NCBI GenBank assembly: GCA_024291935.2
Contig: CM044314.1
Coordinates: forward strand, 29,424,001 to 29,488,000
Reading direction: 5' to 3'
From: Okapia johnstoni
Lineage: Eukaryota; Chordata; Mammalia; Artiodactyla; Giraffidae
DNA: 64,000 bases
Below the pieces are notes generated by a model, which searched no databases, had not been told where the DNA came from, and saw nothing but the letters and a program-made list of their open reading frames with translations. A program made the translations under genes and the position numbers. Each line of letters starts with the position of its first letter. Positions within the stretch are counted from its first letter, which is position 1. Below, piece after piece: positions 53,444 through 64,000 of this stretch.

Positions 53444-54352
53444 GTTGTTCAGTCACTAAGTTGTGTCCAACTCTTTGTGACCTCGTGGACTGTAGCACAC
53501 TAGGCTCCCTTTCACTGTCTCCAAGAGTTTACTCAAACTTATGTCCACTGAGTCAATGATGCCATCCAACTATCTCATCCTCTGTCACCCTCTCTGTCAC
53601 TCTCCTGTCTTCAGTTTTCCTCAGCATCAGTGTCTTTTTCAATGAGTCGGCTCTTTGCATCAGGTGGCCAAAGTACTGGAGCTTCAGCTTCAGCATCAGT
53701 CCTTCCAATGAATATTCAGGGTTGATTTCCTTTAGGATTGACTACTTTGATCTCCTTTCTGTCCAAGGGACTCTCAAGAGTCCTCTCCAGCACCACCGCT
53801 TGAAAACATCAATTTTTCAGCTCTCAGCCTTCTTTCTGGTCCAACTCTCATATCCATATATGACTACTGGAAAAACCACCTTTGTTGGCAAAGTGATATC
53901 TCTGCTTTTTAATATACTCTCTAGGTTTATCATAGGTTTCCATCGAAGGAGCAAGCATCTTTTGATTTCATAGCTGCAGTCACACACTGTCCACAGTGAT
54001 TTTGGAGCCCAAGAAAATAAAATCTGTTACTGCTGCTACTTTTTCACCTTCTATTTGAATTGAAGTGATGGGACTGGATGCCATAGTCTTAGGTTTTTCA
54101 ATGTTGAGTTTTAAGCCAGCTTTTTCACTCTCCTCTTTCACCCTCATCAAAAGGCTCTTTAGTTCTTCTTCAGTTTCTTCCATTAGAGTGGTGTCATATG
54201 CATATCTGAGGTTGTTAATAATATTTCTTCTGGCAATCTGGACTCCAGCTTTTGATTCAACCAGGCTGGCATTTCTCATGGTGTACTCTGCATATAAGTT
54301 AAATAAGCAGGGTGACAATATGCAGCCTTGATGTACTCCTTCCCCAATTTTA
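53444..54352 (-). mobile_element. 5'-truncated BovB, antisense, with 10 bp TSD
   Basis: 3' tail at the left (TGTTGTTCAGTCACTAAGTT), 5' end inside RT motif B at the right. TGTGTGTCTT at 53434-53443 and 54353-54362 is exact. Motif C has one change: the frame 53980-54318 reads LRYAYDTTLM, so the first catalytic aspartate of YADD is tyrosine. Confidence 0.93.
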
Positions 54353-54411
54353 TGTGTGTCTTACCATACTTAAATAAAACAAGTCTTGGATGCCTTGTAG
54401 GACATATATTG

Positions 54412-54630
54412 TTGGTGGTGGTGGTTTAGTTGCTATGTTATGTGTGACTCTTGCAATCCAATGGACTGTAGCCTGCCAGGCTCCTCTGTCCATGGGATTA
54501 TCCAGGCAAGAGTACTGGAGTGGGTTGGGTTGCCATTTAATTCTCCACGGGATCTTCCTGACCCAGGAATCGAACCCAGGTCTCTGGCATTGCAGGCAGA
54601 TTCTTTACCGACTGAGCTATGAGGGAAGCC
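54412..54630 (-). mobile_element. Bov-tA SINE, antisense
   Basis: Full length, preceded by a short GGT run. Head at the right with GGAATCGAACCCAGG (B box, antisense). Confidence 0.93.
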
Positions 54631-54679
54631 GCTAAGTTAACCTTAAAAATGTGTTCTAATATACAGTAGATGCAGACAA

Positions 54680-54990
54680 ATACTGTTTGATTCCACTTAT
54701 ATGAGGTACCTAGAATAGCCAAATTCATAGTCAGAAAGTACACAAATAGGTGCCAGGGCCTGGACCAGGGCTGCAGGGGGAAGTAGGAGGTTGGGGAGGG
54801 GGAATGGGGAGTTAGTGTTTAATGGGGACAGAGTTTTAGTTTAGGAAAGTGAAAAATTCAGGAAATGAATGATGGTGAGAGTTGCACAACAATATGAATG
54901 TACTTACTGCCTCTGAACTGTACAGTTAAATATGGTTAAAACAGTATGCTTTATATTACGTGACTTTTGCCACACACAAAAAAGAACACT
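54680..54990 (+). mobile_element. L1 3' end, sense
   Basis: TTGATTCCACTTATATGAGG (54689-54708), a G-rich block at 54773-54812, GAGAGTTGCACAACAATATG and GAACTGTACAGTTAAATATG (54916-54935), ending in CACACACAAAAAA. This is a typical old L1 3' untranslated end. Confidence 0.85.
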
Positions 54991-55261
54991 TAAAAATATC
55001 CCTGTAAGGAACTTTCAAATAACTAACTCTTTAGAAATGAAATGGGTCTGCATGGATAGAGCAGTTCCTGATTTTAAAGAAGAGTAATTCAGAAGCCAGC
55101 AGTTCAGAAAATGAAGTTTAATGGATTGTGTGTGTGTGTGTGTTGAGGAAGGAAATTAGATGTCTTAGATAACTTTTAGATTTCTTCTTGTGTGTATTAT
55201 TCTGTAAAATCAGACACATCTAGCTTAAGTGCTTGGTCATGCTACTTATTTCTATGCCTTT
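54991..55261. other. Short stretch with a (TG)n run
   Basis: Contains (TG)8-9 at about 55126-55143. Nothing else recognised. Confidence 0.6.
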
Positions 55262-55269
55262 GCACTTCA

Positions 55270-55558
55270 ATTCGGAGAAGGCAATGGCAACCCACTCCAG
55301 TACTCTTGCCTGGAAAATCCCATGGATGGAGGAGCCTGGTAGGCTGCAGTCCATGGGGTCGCAAAGAGTCGGACACGACTGAGTGACATCACTTTCACTT
55401 TTCACTTTCCACTTTCATGCATTGGAGAAGGAATTGGCAACCCACTCCAGTGTTCTTGCCTGAAGAATCCCAGGGACGGCGGAGCCTGGTGGGCTGCCGT
55501 TTATGGGGTCTTACAGAGTCAGACATGACTGAAATGACTTAGCACCTTAGCAGCAGCA
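55270..55558 (+). mobile_element. Bov-A2 SINE (BovA dimer), sense, exact TSD
   Basis: Two BovA units joined by a CACTTTCACTTTTCACTTTC linker, (CAG)n end. GCACTTCA at 55262-55269 and 55559-55566. Many CpGs remain, so it is young. Confidence 0.95.
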
Positions 55559-55566
55559 GCACTTCA

Positions 55567-56053
55567 GTTTGGTTGTATACCATGTTTTAGAGAATGTGTA
55601 ACACGCTGCTAGTGCTTATAAAAAAATAAACATGAAATTCAATATCATGCTCTCCTATCATGAGTAGCTCTACTGTGTCAGTTTGTAAATTCCTAACCTG
55701 TCTTTGTCTGGCATGATTGCCTCAATATATTGGTGGTGCAGGTGAGATGGGGACCTTGGTGGGGAAGGGAGATCAGTGTTAACTAAGCAGGTTAACAAGA
55801 AGCATTGACTCTCATTGGGGTTGGGTTCTTCTTTCATCTGGAACTCCTGTGAAAAGCTTCTTACTGTTTGTTACAAAATCACCTCCAAGATACAGGACAG
55901 GGACTCTGAGTCAGAGCCAGTTAGAAAAGCCAAAATACATATGGGAGGAAGATATACTGGAGTTTGGAGTCAGAAGTAGGATTTGGTGGAAGTGTCAAAG
56001 TTGAGCCTTTAGAACCTAACAAAGAGGAGATCAGAGCAAAACTAGGTTGGGTA
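55567..56053. other. Stretch without recognised gene
   Basis: Nothing recognised. Confidence 0.4.
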
Positions 56054-56283
56054 TGTGCGTGCTAAGTTGCTTCAGTCATCTCCAACTCTCTGTGACCCTA
56101 TGGACTATAGCCTGTCAAGTTCCTCTGTCCATGGGATTCTCCAGACAAGAATATTGGAGTCGGTTGCCATGCCCTCCTCCTGAGGATCTTCCCAACCCAA
56201 GGATCAAACCCATGTCTCTTATATCTCCTGCACTGGCAGGCAAGTTCCTTATCCCTAACAGCCCCCCACCCCGAGAAGCCCCC
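56054..56283 (-). mobile_element. Bov-tA SINE, antisense, expanded-head variant, damaged head
   Basis: The tail and middle are normal. The head near 56250-56283 is C-rich and altered (AGCCCCCCACCCC), and there are extra bases near 56217-56228. Confidence 0.9.
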
Positions 56284-59283
56284 CTCAAATTGATTAAAAG
56301 CCACTGAATACATTCCTGTGCAACTTATGATCTTGGGGTTCCCTTGGCTGATGGGTAAGTATCTGATTCCTGAGGGTGTCAGCTTGGCCCAAATGGTCAG
56401 TGAAGGCAAACTGAACACCTGTCTTAGGCTGGGTTCCTCTGGTAGCACATTCTAAGCTGAATGTTTACTGGGGAGTGTGCTTGGGATTAATATTTATAAG
56501 GGGGTGAGGGAAGCAAGATGGGGCAGAGGGAGTAAGTTGAATGGTGATGTGGTTCAACCAAGACCTCAGCTGGTCGTACAGGTAGTTCTGGAACTGGGGT
56601 GGCTGTTTAGAGTTGCCTTGACTGGAGACAAGGAAGTTGGGCCTTTGTAGCTTCTTGACAGATTTGGGCTATCTGGGAAAGGCAATGGCAGTTAGTTCAT
56701 GGAGATGCAACTATGAACATCAGCAGCCAACTCTCAGGACAACTAGGTGAGTGAGTACTTCAGTCCTGGAGTGGGATCTGGGTGACGCATCCACTCAGCA
56801 TCCCATAAAATAGAAAACTGGAACATTCCTATTATCATCTCAAAGCAGGTTGAAAATAGTAAGCTCTGCTGGACCAGGAAATAGAATGGTCCAAACCTGT
56901 CAATGATGAGCTCTCCTAGCTCTTATGAAGGTCAGAAGAATCCAAATATGATGGGGACTCATAACCCAAGGAGGTTCCTCTAACTGGTAGCAGCTGACTT
57001 GGCTCAGCTGTCTACTGTGCCACAGTAGACAACTCTAGTGTCTGGCTGGGGAGGGTTCCAGTTATTAGTGAAATGAAAGAACAAAGTGGTCACTTGAAAT
57101 GTGCTCATCGGTTGCAGTTCATCCTTCCTGGGAATCCTTAGCATCATTTCCCAAGTTCCTCTGACTTAAAAGCATGATCATTCAAATCAAGATGCAAAAT
57201 GATCTATTGGAATTCCTCTGCTGCTTCCATGCTTGCCTCCTGCCCCATCCTCCCCTGCACACATGCAGACAGACACATATAAGTACAGTACTGTTCTACC
57301 ATATCCTAAATTTTACAGATCTCCTGCTGAAGTTTCTAACTAATGGTAAGTTATTTGTTCAGAAAGATTTTATGGCTCTCATAAAATGTCAATTACAGTT
57401 TTAAAATAACTTGTAGTTTTTCTGTAACATGATGCTGCCATCTTGGTTCCCAGAGGGTGTATTAAATTCAAGTAGCAATAACAAATCATTTAAGCAATAA
57501 ATAAATAACCTGAGACAGAGTGTTGTTAAGAGTTAATAGTCTCCCATACACTCAATAGAGGGTGAGGCTTCACTCAATTAAAGTGACCCCGGGAGGAGGG
57601 GGCGGCCAGGGGCCAAACTGCACCCAGTCATTTTGTTGGAGGTATTCAACCCTCACACATTCATTTCCTTCTTTATGTTGTCTCTTTTCAGCAAGGAAGG
57701 CTCTCTGCAGTCCCTGGGTCCAGAGAACAATTACGGTACAGTCTCAGAGAACAGAAAGAAAACTGGGGTCATAAATATGTTAAATGGGTGCGTGGGTTTA
57801 AGTGGCTTTGTAAATGGAACACGGAGGGAACCTCAGACTAATTAATGAATATGAAGCAGTGGGAAAGCTGGGTGGTTTGCGGGACAGTCTTGTTGTAGGG
57901 TGAGGATACTACATCTGCATCATTATTTTCCCTCAGGAAGGTGCACTTAATTATTTCAGAAATATTTTTTTAAGATGTCAGAGTGTCTTGATGGAGAATA
58001 CCAGATGTGGGTGAAAAAATAACATTTAAAAGAGAAATCCTATTTATATTGTATTTTCTCTAATGAAAGCTTGGCCTAAAAGGATGATTTTACAGATTTT
58101 TTTAAAGTGTTATCCTTGTATTTTAAGAGGGAAACATCAAAAAAGAGGAGAAATTTCATACTTTTTATATGAAATTACAGCCCTTTCAAATATATAGACT
58201 CTTTCCTAGTAAATGGCGTTTGTTAAATAAGTTCCATTTGGATCAAAGCAAAGATTAAGATTTTATGATGTGTGAATTTCCATATGTTCGAAAAGATTTT
58301 AGTTTTTCTATTTGGATCATTTACTATTTTTGTTCCTTTTTTATGTTTCTAAGAAAATTTTATTTGCACAAATAACTTCGGGGAACGTTAAAGGATGCCT
58401 GTATATCTCATATGACCCATATTGAATCCATGAATGACTTCTTGAGTTTGGGCTACGTGAGGCTAGCCAGTGCTGGCATTCTGAAAATGTCCCTGAACTT
58501 GGAGGACACTTACAGTGTAAGGGCCAGCCAGAGACCAAGCGCCAGACAGAGGCCACAGAAGAGATGCAAATGGACAAAAGGTCGGAGAGAGAAAAGAAAG
58601 AATGAGAGAGATTGAGACAGACACACATGCACACACACACACAGAGAAGAGGAAGGCTGAGAGACTCAGGGGAGATGGGAAAACTAGGCAGGCACAAAGC
58701 CGCAGAGGGACACCAAGGGAAGAAGAGAAAACAAAAACAAAAAACCACAGAAGCAACAGAGAAGTGACTGGCACAGACTTCCTTGTTTAATTGATTAAAT
58801 GGCTGAGCCGTGAACAATGGCCGAAATTGAACCATTGATCTAATTCAGTTGTTAATATACTAAAATGGGCACGCTAACTGCTTGTTTGGGGGCTGTTTCA
58901 GTGGTCTTAACTACAACACTGAAAAAGAAAAACCTCGCCAAAGTCTTTTCAGTTGATAAAACCAACTCATTTTATTTTTGTGGCATTCAAAGCTGCAGAA
59001 TCACTGAATTACACTCTTCATACAGATTTCACAAATGACTTTCATTCTTCAACAAGTTTTATTAAGCATCTGCTACAGGAATGGCAAGATAAAGGTTTTG
59101 CGCAAAGAACACAAAAATGCTTGAGGAGCTTTAATTGTCCCTCAGCTATAAGGAAATGATATTCGAAGTGACATGATAGCACATGTCAAACTAAATTTAT
59201 AAAGGTAAGAACTGAACAGCACAAGAAACTACAGAAGTGATGTCACAGGAGAAAATTCAATCAATTATCCTAATGAGGGGTTG
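56284..59283. other. 3 kb stretch without recognised gene; possible conserved sequence near 58.78-58.93 kb
   Basis: No repeat family recognised except a (CA)n run at about 58618-58642. The frames 58341-58835 (minus) and 58463-58774 (minus) depend on that run and purine-rich sequence and show no domain. A GC-rich spot lies at 57586-57620. 58785-58935 has TTAATTGATTAAAT and GAACAATGG (homeodomain- and SOX-like cores) in clean single-copy sequence, a possible regulatory element. Confidence 0.35.
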
Positions 59284-59521
59284 CTGTTGTTATTTAGTAC
59301 CTCAGTCCTGTCCGACTACTTGCGACCCCATGGACTGCACCATGCAAGGCTTCCCTGTCCTTCACCATCTCCTGGAGCTTGCTCAAACTCATGTCCATGG
59401 AGTCGGTGATGCCGTCCAACCATATTGTTCTCTGTCGTCTCCTTCTCCTCCTGCCTTCAATATTTCCCAGCATCAGGGTCTTTTCTAATGAGTCAGCTCT
59501 TCACATCAGGTGGCCAAAGTG
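59284..59521 (-). mobile_element. 5'-truncated BovB 3' end, antisense
   Basis: About 240 bp, ending at TCAGGTGGCCAAAGTG. No clear TSD. Confidence 0.92.
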
Positions 59522-59581
59522 TGTTTTGAGGTCTGAGAAGAGAGGACTTATTGGGAGTTAGCATAGCCTAATGGTTCTGTG

Positions 59582-59812
59582 GGGTCTTCCCAGGTAGCTC
59601 TAATGGTAAAGAACCCGCCTGCCAATGCAGTAGGCATAAGAGGCTTGGGTTCAATCCTTGGGTTGGGAAGATCCCCTGGAGGAGGGTATGGCAACCCACT
59701 TCAGTATTCTTGCCTGGAGAATCCCATGGACAGAGGAGCCTGACAGGCTATGGTCCACTGGGTCACAAAGAATCAGACATGACTGAAGCAACTGAGCACG
59801 CACACATGCACA
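59582..59812 (+). mobile_element. Bov-tA SINE, sense, expanded-head variant
   Basis: Extra bases (TAGGCATAAGAGG, about 59631-59643) between the anticodon-like arm and the B box (GGGTTCAATCC). Confidence 0.94.
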
Positions 59813-59845
59813 GTCACTACAGGTGAATTTTATGATTTGTAAATT

Positions 59846-60207
59846 CAGTTCAGTCACTCAGTCGTGTCCAACTCTTTGTGACCCCATGAACCGCAGGCCT
59901 TCCTGTCCATCACCAACTCCTGCAGTTCACCCAAACCCACGTCCATTGAGTCGGTGATGCCATCCAACCATCTCATCCTCTGGCATCCCCTTCTCCTTCT
60001 GCCCTCAATCTTTCCCAGCATCAGGGTCTTTTCAAATGACTCAGCTCTTCACATCAGGTAGCCAAAGTATTGGAGTTTCAGCTTCAACATCGGTCCTTGT
60101 CTGACAGAATGTGGTCCACTGGAGAAGGGAATGGCAAACCACTTCAGTATTGTTGCCTTGAGAACCCCATGAACAGTATGAAAAAGCAAAAAGATAGGAC
60201 ACTGAAA
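59846..60207 (-). mobile_element. BovB 3' end, antisense, with inverted 5' leader segment and exact TSD
   Basis: 59846-60098 is the antisense BovB 3' end. From about 60100 to 60207 the BovB 5' leader follows in sense orientation (GTGGTCCACTGGAGAAGGGA, GCCTTGAGAACCCCATGAAC), parallel to 43465-43560. GATTTGTAAATT at 59834-59845 and 60208-60219 is an exact 12 bp TSD around the whole, so both orientations arrived in one insertion. Confidence 0.92.
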
Positions 60208-60219
60208 GATTTGTAAATT

Positions 60220-61456
60220 ACAATATACCTTTTCTTTTTTAAGTGTCAACCAGACCAGGCTGATAAGGTATAGCAAGGGCTGGTAATATTTGTGGGGATG
60301 CAGATATACTCTTTTTCATCATATATGTTTAAGAATATCCTTCAAACTCACAAAGGGGTGTGTCTCCCACATTTCATGAAAAACAAGATTTTCTTGTTCT
60401 ATTTTTCATTTCTTAATTTTGATAGAGACATGAGTGTATAGAAATATTTCTTAAACAAGAGCAAAGCAACATTGTGATCACATGGCAAATGACAATCAAT
60501 GGCTCCCTGCTGTGGGGCCTCATTAGGGATTGGGTTGGAGTGACCTGTGGTGAACCAGAGAACATCCCCCATCTCAAGGGGATAGCCACAATGCAGCTTT
60601 TTTTTTTTTGCTATCATGGAACAATGTCGGCCCAATGTTGCCAGATTTCCTGTTTGTCCAACAGAATTTTTTAGTAAAATCTTTAGATTTTTTAAATGTC
60701 AGTTCAAACTTTTTAAAACAAAATATCATGTGGTCCAAACAAAATGAGGTCAATTCAGCAGATAGGCTGAGGGTTTGCAAATTCAGCTTTATAGTTAGAA
60801 TCTTACAGTTTAGCACTTACTTGTGGATTTCCCAGTTTTGTTCACTGTTATTTTACAGGGGGCTAATTTCGACTCCCAAACTCTTTACAGTTCCTAGAGC
60901 TGGAGGCTGGGATAGGAGATTGCAGCCTGTATGTGTCTCTGTGTGTGTTTGTTTGTGTGTGGGGGGAGGGGGGGTAGTGGGGTACTTGTCTCCACCTGGT
61001 GCCTGCCTCTGTGCTCAATATATGTAACAAATGCACAGCCACATTATTGATTCTGTCAATATAATCAAATACTATTTAAATAAATGTTTCCCGGAAACCT
61101 AGCACACTACTTCACACATCTAGTAAAATAGAGCCTGGGACTCAAACAGAAGTCTAACTAGATGTTACTTTAAGTGATAAACCATGACTCCTCAGATTTT
61201 TCTTGCTGAGATCTAGTCTATTAGGAAGTAGAAATATCACTGTTTCTCTTAGTGGACCATCATATTACTTGTAAAATTAGGCAGAGACTAAATGGATTAC
61301 TTCCAAATATTTTCTTTCTTTCTGAGCACACATAGAACTGTATTTCCCAGTCACATGTGCATTTAGTTTGAGGGTATTTGACTGCATTCTAGGCAAAATA
61401 ATGTAAGCAGATGTTATACACATACTATTTCCAGTAATGCCCATAGAAATCTCCTT
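60220..61456. other. Stretch without recognised gene
   Basis: Holds a (TG)n/G-rich run at about 60931-60975 and a T-run at 60598-60610. The frames 60474-60674 and 60608-61027 lack domain support. Confidence 0.4.
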
Positions 61457-61466
61457 CACAAACCTC

Positions 61467-61688
61467 TGTGCATTTGTGCTGTCACTTCAGGCATGTCTGA
61501 CTCTTTGCAACCCTATGGACTGTAGCCTGCCAAGTTCCTCTGTCCATGGGATTGTCTAGGCAAGAATACTGGAGTAGGTTGCATGCCCTCCTCCAGGGAA
61601 TCTTCTCAGACAAGGGATTGAACCCGCGTCTCCTGTGGCTCCTGCATTGCGGGAAGATTCCTTACTGCTGAGCCACCAGTGAAGCCCA
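61467..61688 (-). mobile_element. Bov-tA SINE, antisense, expanded-head variant, TSD
   Basis: CACAAACCTC (61457-61466) and CGCAAACTTC (61689-61698) match 8 of 10. The head has the same insertion as the copy at 42.4 kb (CTCCTGTGGCTCCTGC). Confidence 0.94.
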
Positions 61689-61699
61689 CGCAAACTTCA

Positions 61700-61945
61700 A
61701 AACTCCCTCAATTCCCATGCTACAGAATTTGCAGACACTATATGTTGAGGATGAAGTAAACATAAAATGGAAGAAGCCTGGATCCCTGAGTCATAGTTTG
61801 GAGAAGAGTCACACACGAGAGCCATCTGACCTGCATCAAACTGGAACACAAGTGGGAAATAAACATACTTGCATTAAACCACTGAGAATTGAGGATTATT
61901 TATTACAGCAGCCAGCACTACCTAACCTAGTACATAACAACATGT
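61700..61945 (+). mobile_element. Old LTR-like 3' part, sense
   Basis: GCCTGGATCCCTGAGTCATA, CATCTGACCTGCATCAAACT, AAATAAACATACTTGCATTA and AACCACTGAGAATTGAGGAT follow the 3' end of MaLR/ERVL-type LTRs. Confidence 0.55.
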
Positions 61946-61989
61946 CTTTTCAGTGATGGTCTAGAAAAAAAATTGATTATATGTATAGG

Positions 61990-62193
61990 GCTTCCCTGGT
62001 GGCTTATCTGGTAAAGGGTCTGCCTGCAAGTGCGGGAGACCCAAGTTCAATCACTGGGTCGGGAAGATCCCCTGGAGAAGGAAATGGCAACCCACTCCAG
62101 TACCCTTGCCTGGAAAATCCCATCGACAGAGAAGCCTGCTGGGCTACAGCCCATGGGGTAGTAAAGAGTCGGACACGACTGAGCAACTTCACT
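61990..62193 (+). mobile_element. Bov-tA SINE, sense, TSD
   Basis: TATATGTATAGG (61978-61989) and TATAAGTATAGG (62194-62205), 11/12. Full length with CTTCACTT end. Confidence 0.95.
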
Positions 62194-62269
62194 TATAAGT
62201 ATAGGTGCTTCAGATCATTCTAATGTAATTAACAACAGCAAATTACTAAATAATAATATCCTTTATTTA

Positions 62270-62420
62270 GTTAACAAAACTCATTCATACATTATTTTAT
62301 TTAATGCTTACAGTGTAGTTCTGTGAAGGTATGGAATAGGGCTTATTATCATTGGTAAAGATTAGGAAACAGAGATGCAAAAAGGAGCTGGGATTTAAAC
62401 TAGAGTTATCTTGAATCCTC
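62270..62420 (+). mobile_element. MIR SINE remnant, sense
   Basis: TATTTAATGCTTACAGTGTA, GGCTTATTATCATTGGTAAA and ATTAGGAAACAGAGATGCAA follow MIR order. Confidence 0.65.
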
Positions 62421-63701
62421 ATTTAGTCCTCTCTTCATCTACGACTGTTTTAGTTTAGCAAAGAATCCCTAAAGAGATTGAAAGGATGCTGAACTTTGTT
62501 ATCTGATTATTTTCTCATATTCATATTTCAACTTGATACTCATACTTACTACTTGTGCCAAGCCTTCAGCGCAGCTGACATTCTTGTGCTCATGGTAATT
62601 CTTATTCCTTCTGTTAGACCTCTCTAAAAAGAGAAGAGCATTGTGCAACTTCATCTCTTCTATATTATGATTAATGATATCTATAAACTTTGATTTTTAC
62701 AGTGCATTGTATCTCCTGGGAAAGTATAGAATTGCTCAGAGTTTTTCATCCATGAGTAAAATACATAAACATACACAGTAAGTGCAATTAGTCATTTTGC
62801 TTTGATTTCTATTTCACTTGCTATTGTACAAATTGATAAAATTTTTCTTTCTTTAAGGCAAAATTTAAAATATTCCATAAATAGGGTGTATTTAAAAAAG
62901 TCAAAAACACCTTCAAAACCATGTTTTATAAAACAAATGACATATCAGAAATGAATAAGCTCAGGGAATTTCCAAACTGTCATCTTCAAATATCTCACTC
63001 CAAGGTCATGCATTTGGTCAGGATTTCCTTGCCCTCTCATTCAAATGGCACTTTTCAAATCTTTTGTAACTATATTGTTTCATCATGGCCCTAGGCATAG
63101 CATAGTGTATACCGCAACTCATTGGTTTCAGTCAAGGGTAATGTTCCCACATACTCCCAACCCCCAACACTTGGCAGTGTTTGCTGGCCACGGCCTGCAG
63201 GCTGAAATGTATAGCTTACACAAGCTCACAGGCATGGTCAGAGGGACCCAGGTTTGGTTTATGTTCTTCTGTTGCCCTTTATAATTCCTAATCATTTTAT
63301 TATTGAACTTGTATTTTGTAAGTGAGGTCTGATGTGACACTGGATCATGCGGGTGAGCAGAGGAGATGCGCACCATGTGTGTGACTGCTTTTCCTTGCCA
63401 TCCCCTTCTCACTCAACATTCACGATGCCCCAGGGGCACAGAATTCCAGTGGCCTGCCCTGAGCAGGAGTCCAACAGAACTCCTGGACAGTATACATTCA
63501 GCATGTTTCACCTATGATTGAGCAAGCAGAAGCATGTGGAGCCCCAACAAACCACACCATAGAAGGAAAGGGAAAGACAGAACAACCATAGTTCCTTTTC
63601 CTTTCAGACCTTCCTAATTCAGCAGTGACCCAAAGGGAGAGAGCTTGAGTAGAATGTGCACGTATTTTGTGTAGCATATTCACTGTTCTAGGAAGAATGA
63701 A
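62421..63701. other. Stretch without recognised gene
   Basis: About 1.3 kb, nothing recognised. Short opposed frames at 63045-63412 lack support. Confidence 0.4.
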
Positions 63702-63860
63702 GGGCTTTCCTGGGGGCTCAGTTGGTAAAGAATCTACCTGCAATGTGGGAGACGTGTGTTCCATCCCTGGCTTGGGAAGATCCCTTGGAGGAGGGCATGG
63801 CAACCCACTCCAGTATTGCTGCATGGAGAATTCCCACGGAGAGAGGAGCCTGGTGGGCTG
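63702..63860 (+). mobile_element. Bov-tA SINE, sense, 3'-shortened
   Basis: Head and most of the BovA part, ending at GAGCCTGGTGGGCTG. The last ~50 bp of the family (GTCGCAAAGAGTC and onward) are absent. Confidence 0.9.
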
Positions 63861-64000
63861 AAATATGAATTGTGTAATTTCAGAGATTCTGCATATGGTG
63901 CAAGGGCTCTTACATATGCATTAAAACTAGTATTCTGCAATATAAAGATGAACAGTGAAACTCATGATAACAATTTAAAGTTTTAATTTTTCTTGCTAGA

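Noticed and set aside
58341..58835. 164-codon minus-strand frame
   Set aside because: It crosses a (CA)n run and purine-rich sequence, is cysteine/valine/serine biased and shows no domain or splice signals.
1..64000. CRISPR array, phage, plasmid or bacterial defence system
   Set aside because: No regularly spaced direct repeats, no operon-like frames and no ribosome-binding patterns; the repeat content is that of a ruminant nuclear genome.

Overview
The window looks like ordinary intergenic or intronic DNA from a bovid (cattle, sheep, goat or a close relative). It holds about fifteen copies or fragments of the RTE-class LINE BovB, about eighteen Bov-tA SINEs, two Bov-A2 dimers and one Bov-A monomer. 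BovB also occurs in reptiles, but Bov-tA and Bov-A2 are ruminant families. Older mammalian layers (L1, MIR, MaLR-type LTRs, a MER5-like DNA transposon) and cetartiodactyl CHR-type SINEs fit this. I found no convincing host protein-coding exon, no structural RNA gene, no CRISPR array and no prokaryote-type gene cluster. Every long open frame I recognise is BovB reverse-transcriptase sequence or low-complexity sequence.

Layout. 0-9.6 kb: BovB pieces, Bov-tA copies and old LTR/L1 remnants, including a young BovB insertion (2.9-3.8 kb) with an exact target-site duplication (TSD) and an open C-terminal ORF2 frame. 9.6-16 kb: the least repeat-dense stretch, with MER5-like, L1 3' end and MIR copies. 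16.2-20.4 kb: an old antisense L1 with three SINEs in it. 20.8-25.2 kb: mostly unrecognised sequence with LTR remnants. 25.2-27.4 kb: a BovB inserted inside another BovB. 28.5-29.5 kb: a purine-rich tract followed by a small CpG cluster. 31-35 kb: mostly unrecognised. 36-41.4 kb: BovB and SINE insertions, including an LTR that contains a CHR SINE that contains a 2.4 kb BovB. 42.4-51 kb: the densest BovB block, with a 5' leader-bearing copy and the longest copy (47.99-50.87 kb). 51-64 kb: a candidate solo LTR, more BovB and Bov-tA copies, and long unrecognised stretches.

How the parts work together. BovB ORF2 (APE-type endonuclease plus reverse transcriptase) is the machinery thought to mobilise the Bov SINEs, which share its 3' tail. 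All long BovB copies here are broken, so the window is a record of past retrotransposition rather than a live system. The most interesting signals are structural. Three BovB insertions carry an inverted segment from the BovB 5' leader (twin-priming type). One 115 bp BovB insertion joins two distant parts of the element between exact TSDs. Two Bov-tA copies are cut at their 3' side yet flanked by TSDs.

Repeat family names were assigned by eye from remembered consensus patterns. BovB, Bov-tA, Bov-A2 and the large L1 are secure. Subfamily names of old LTRs are tentative.
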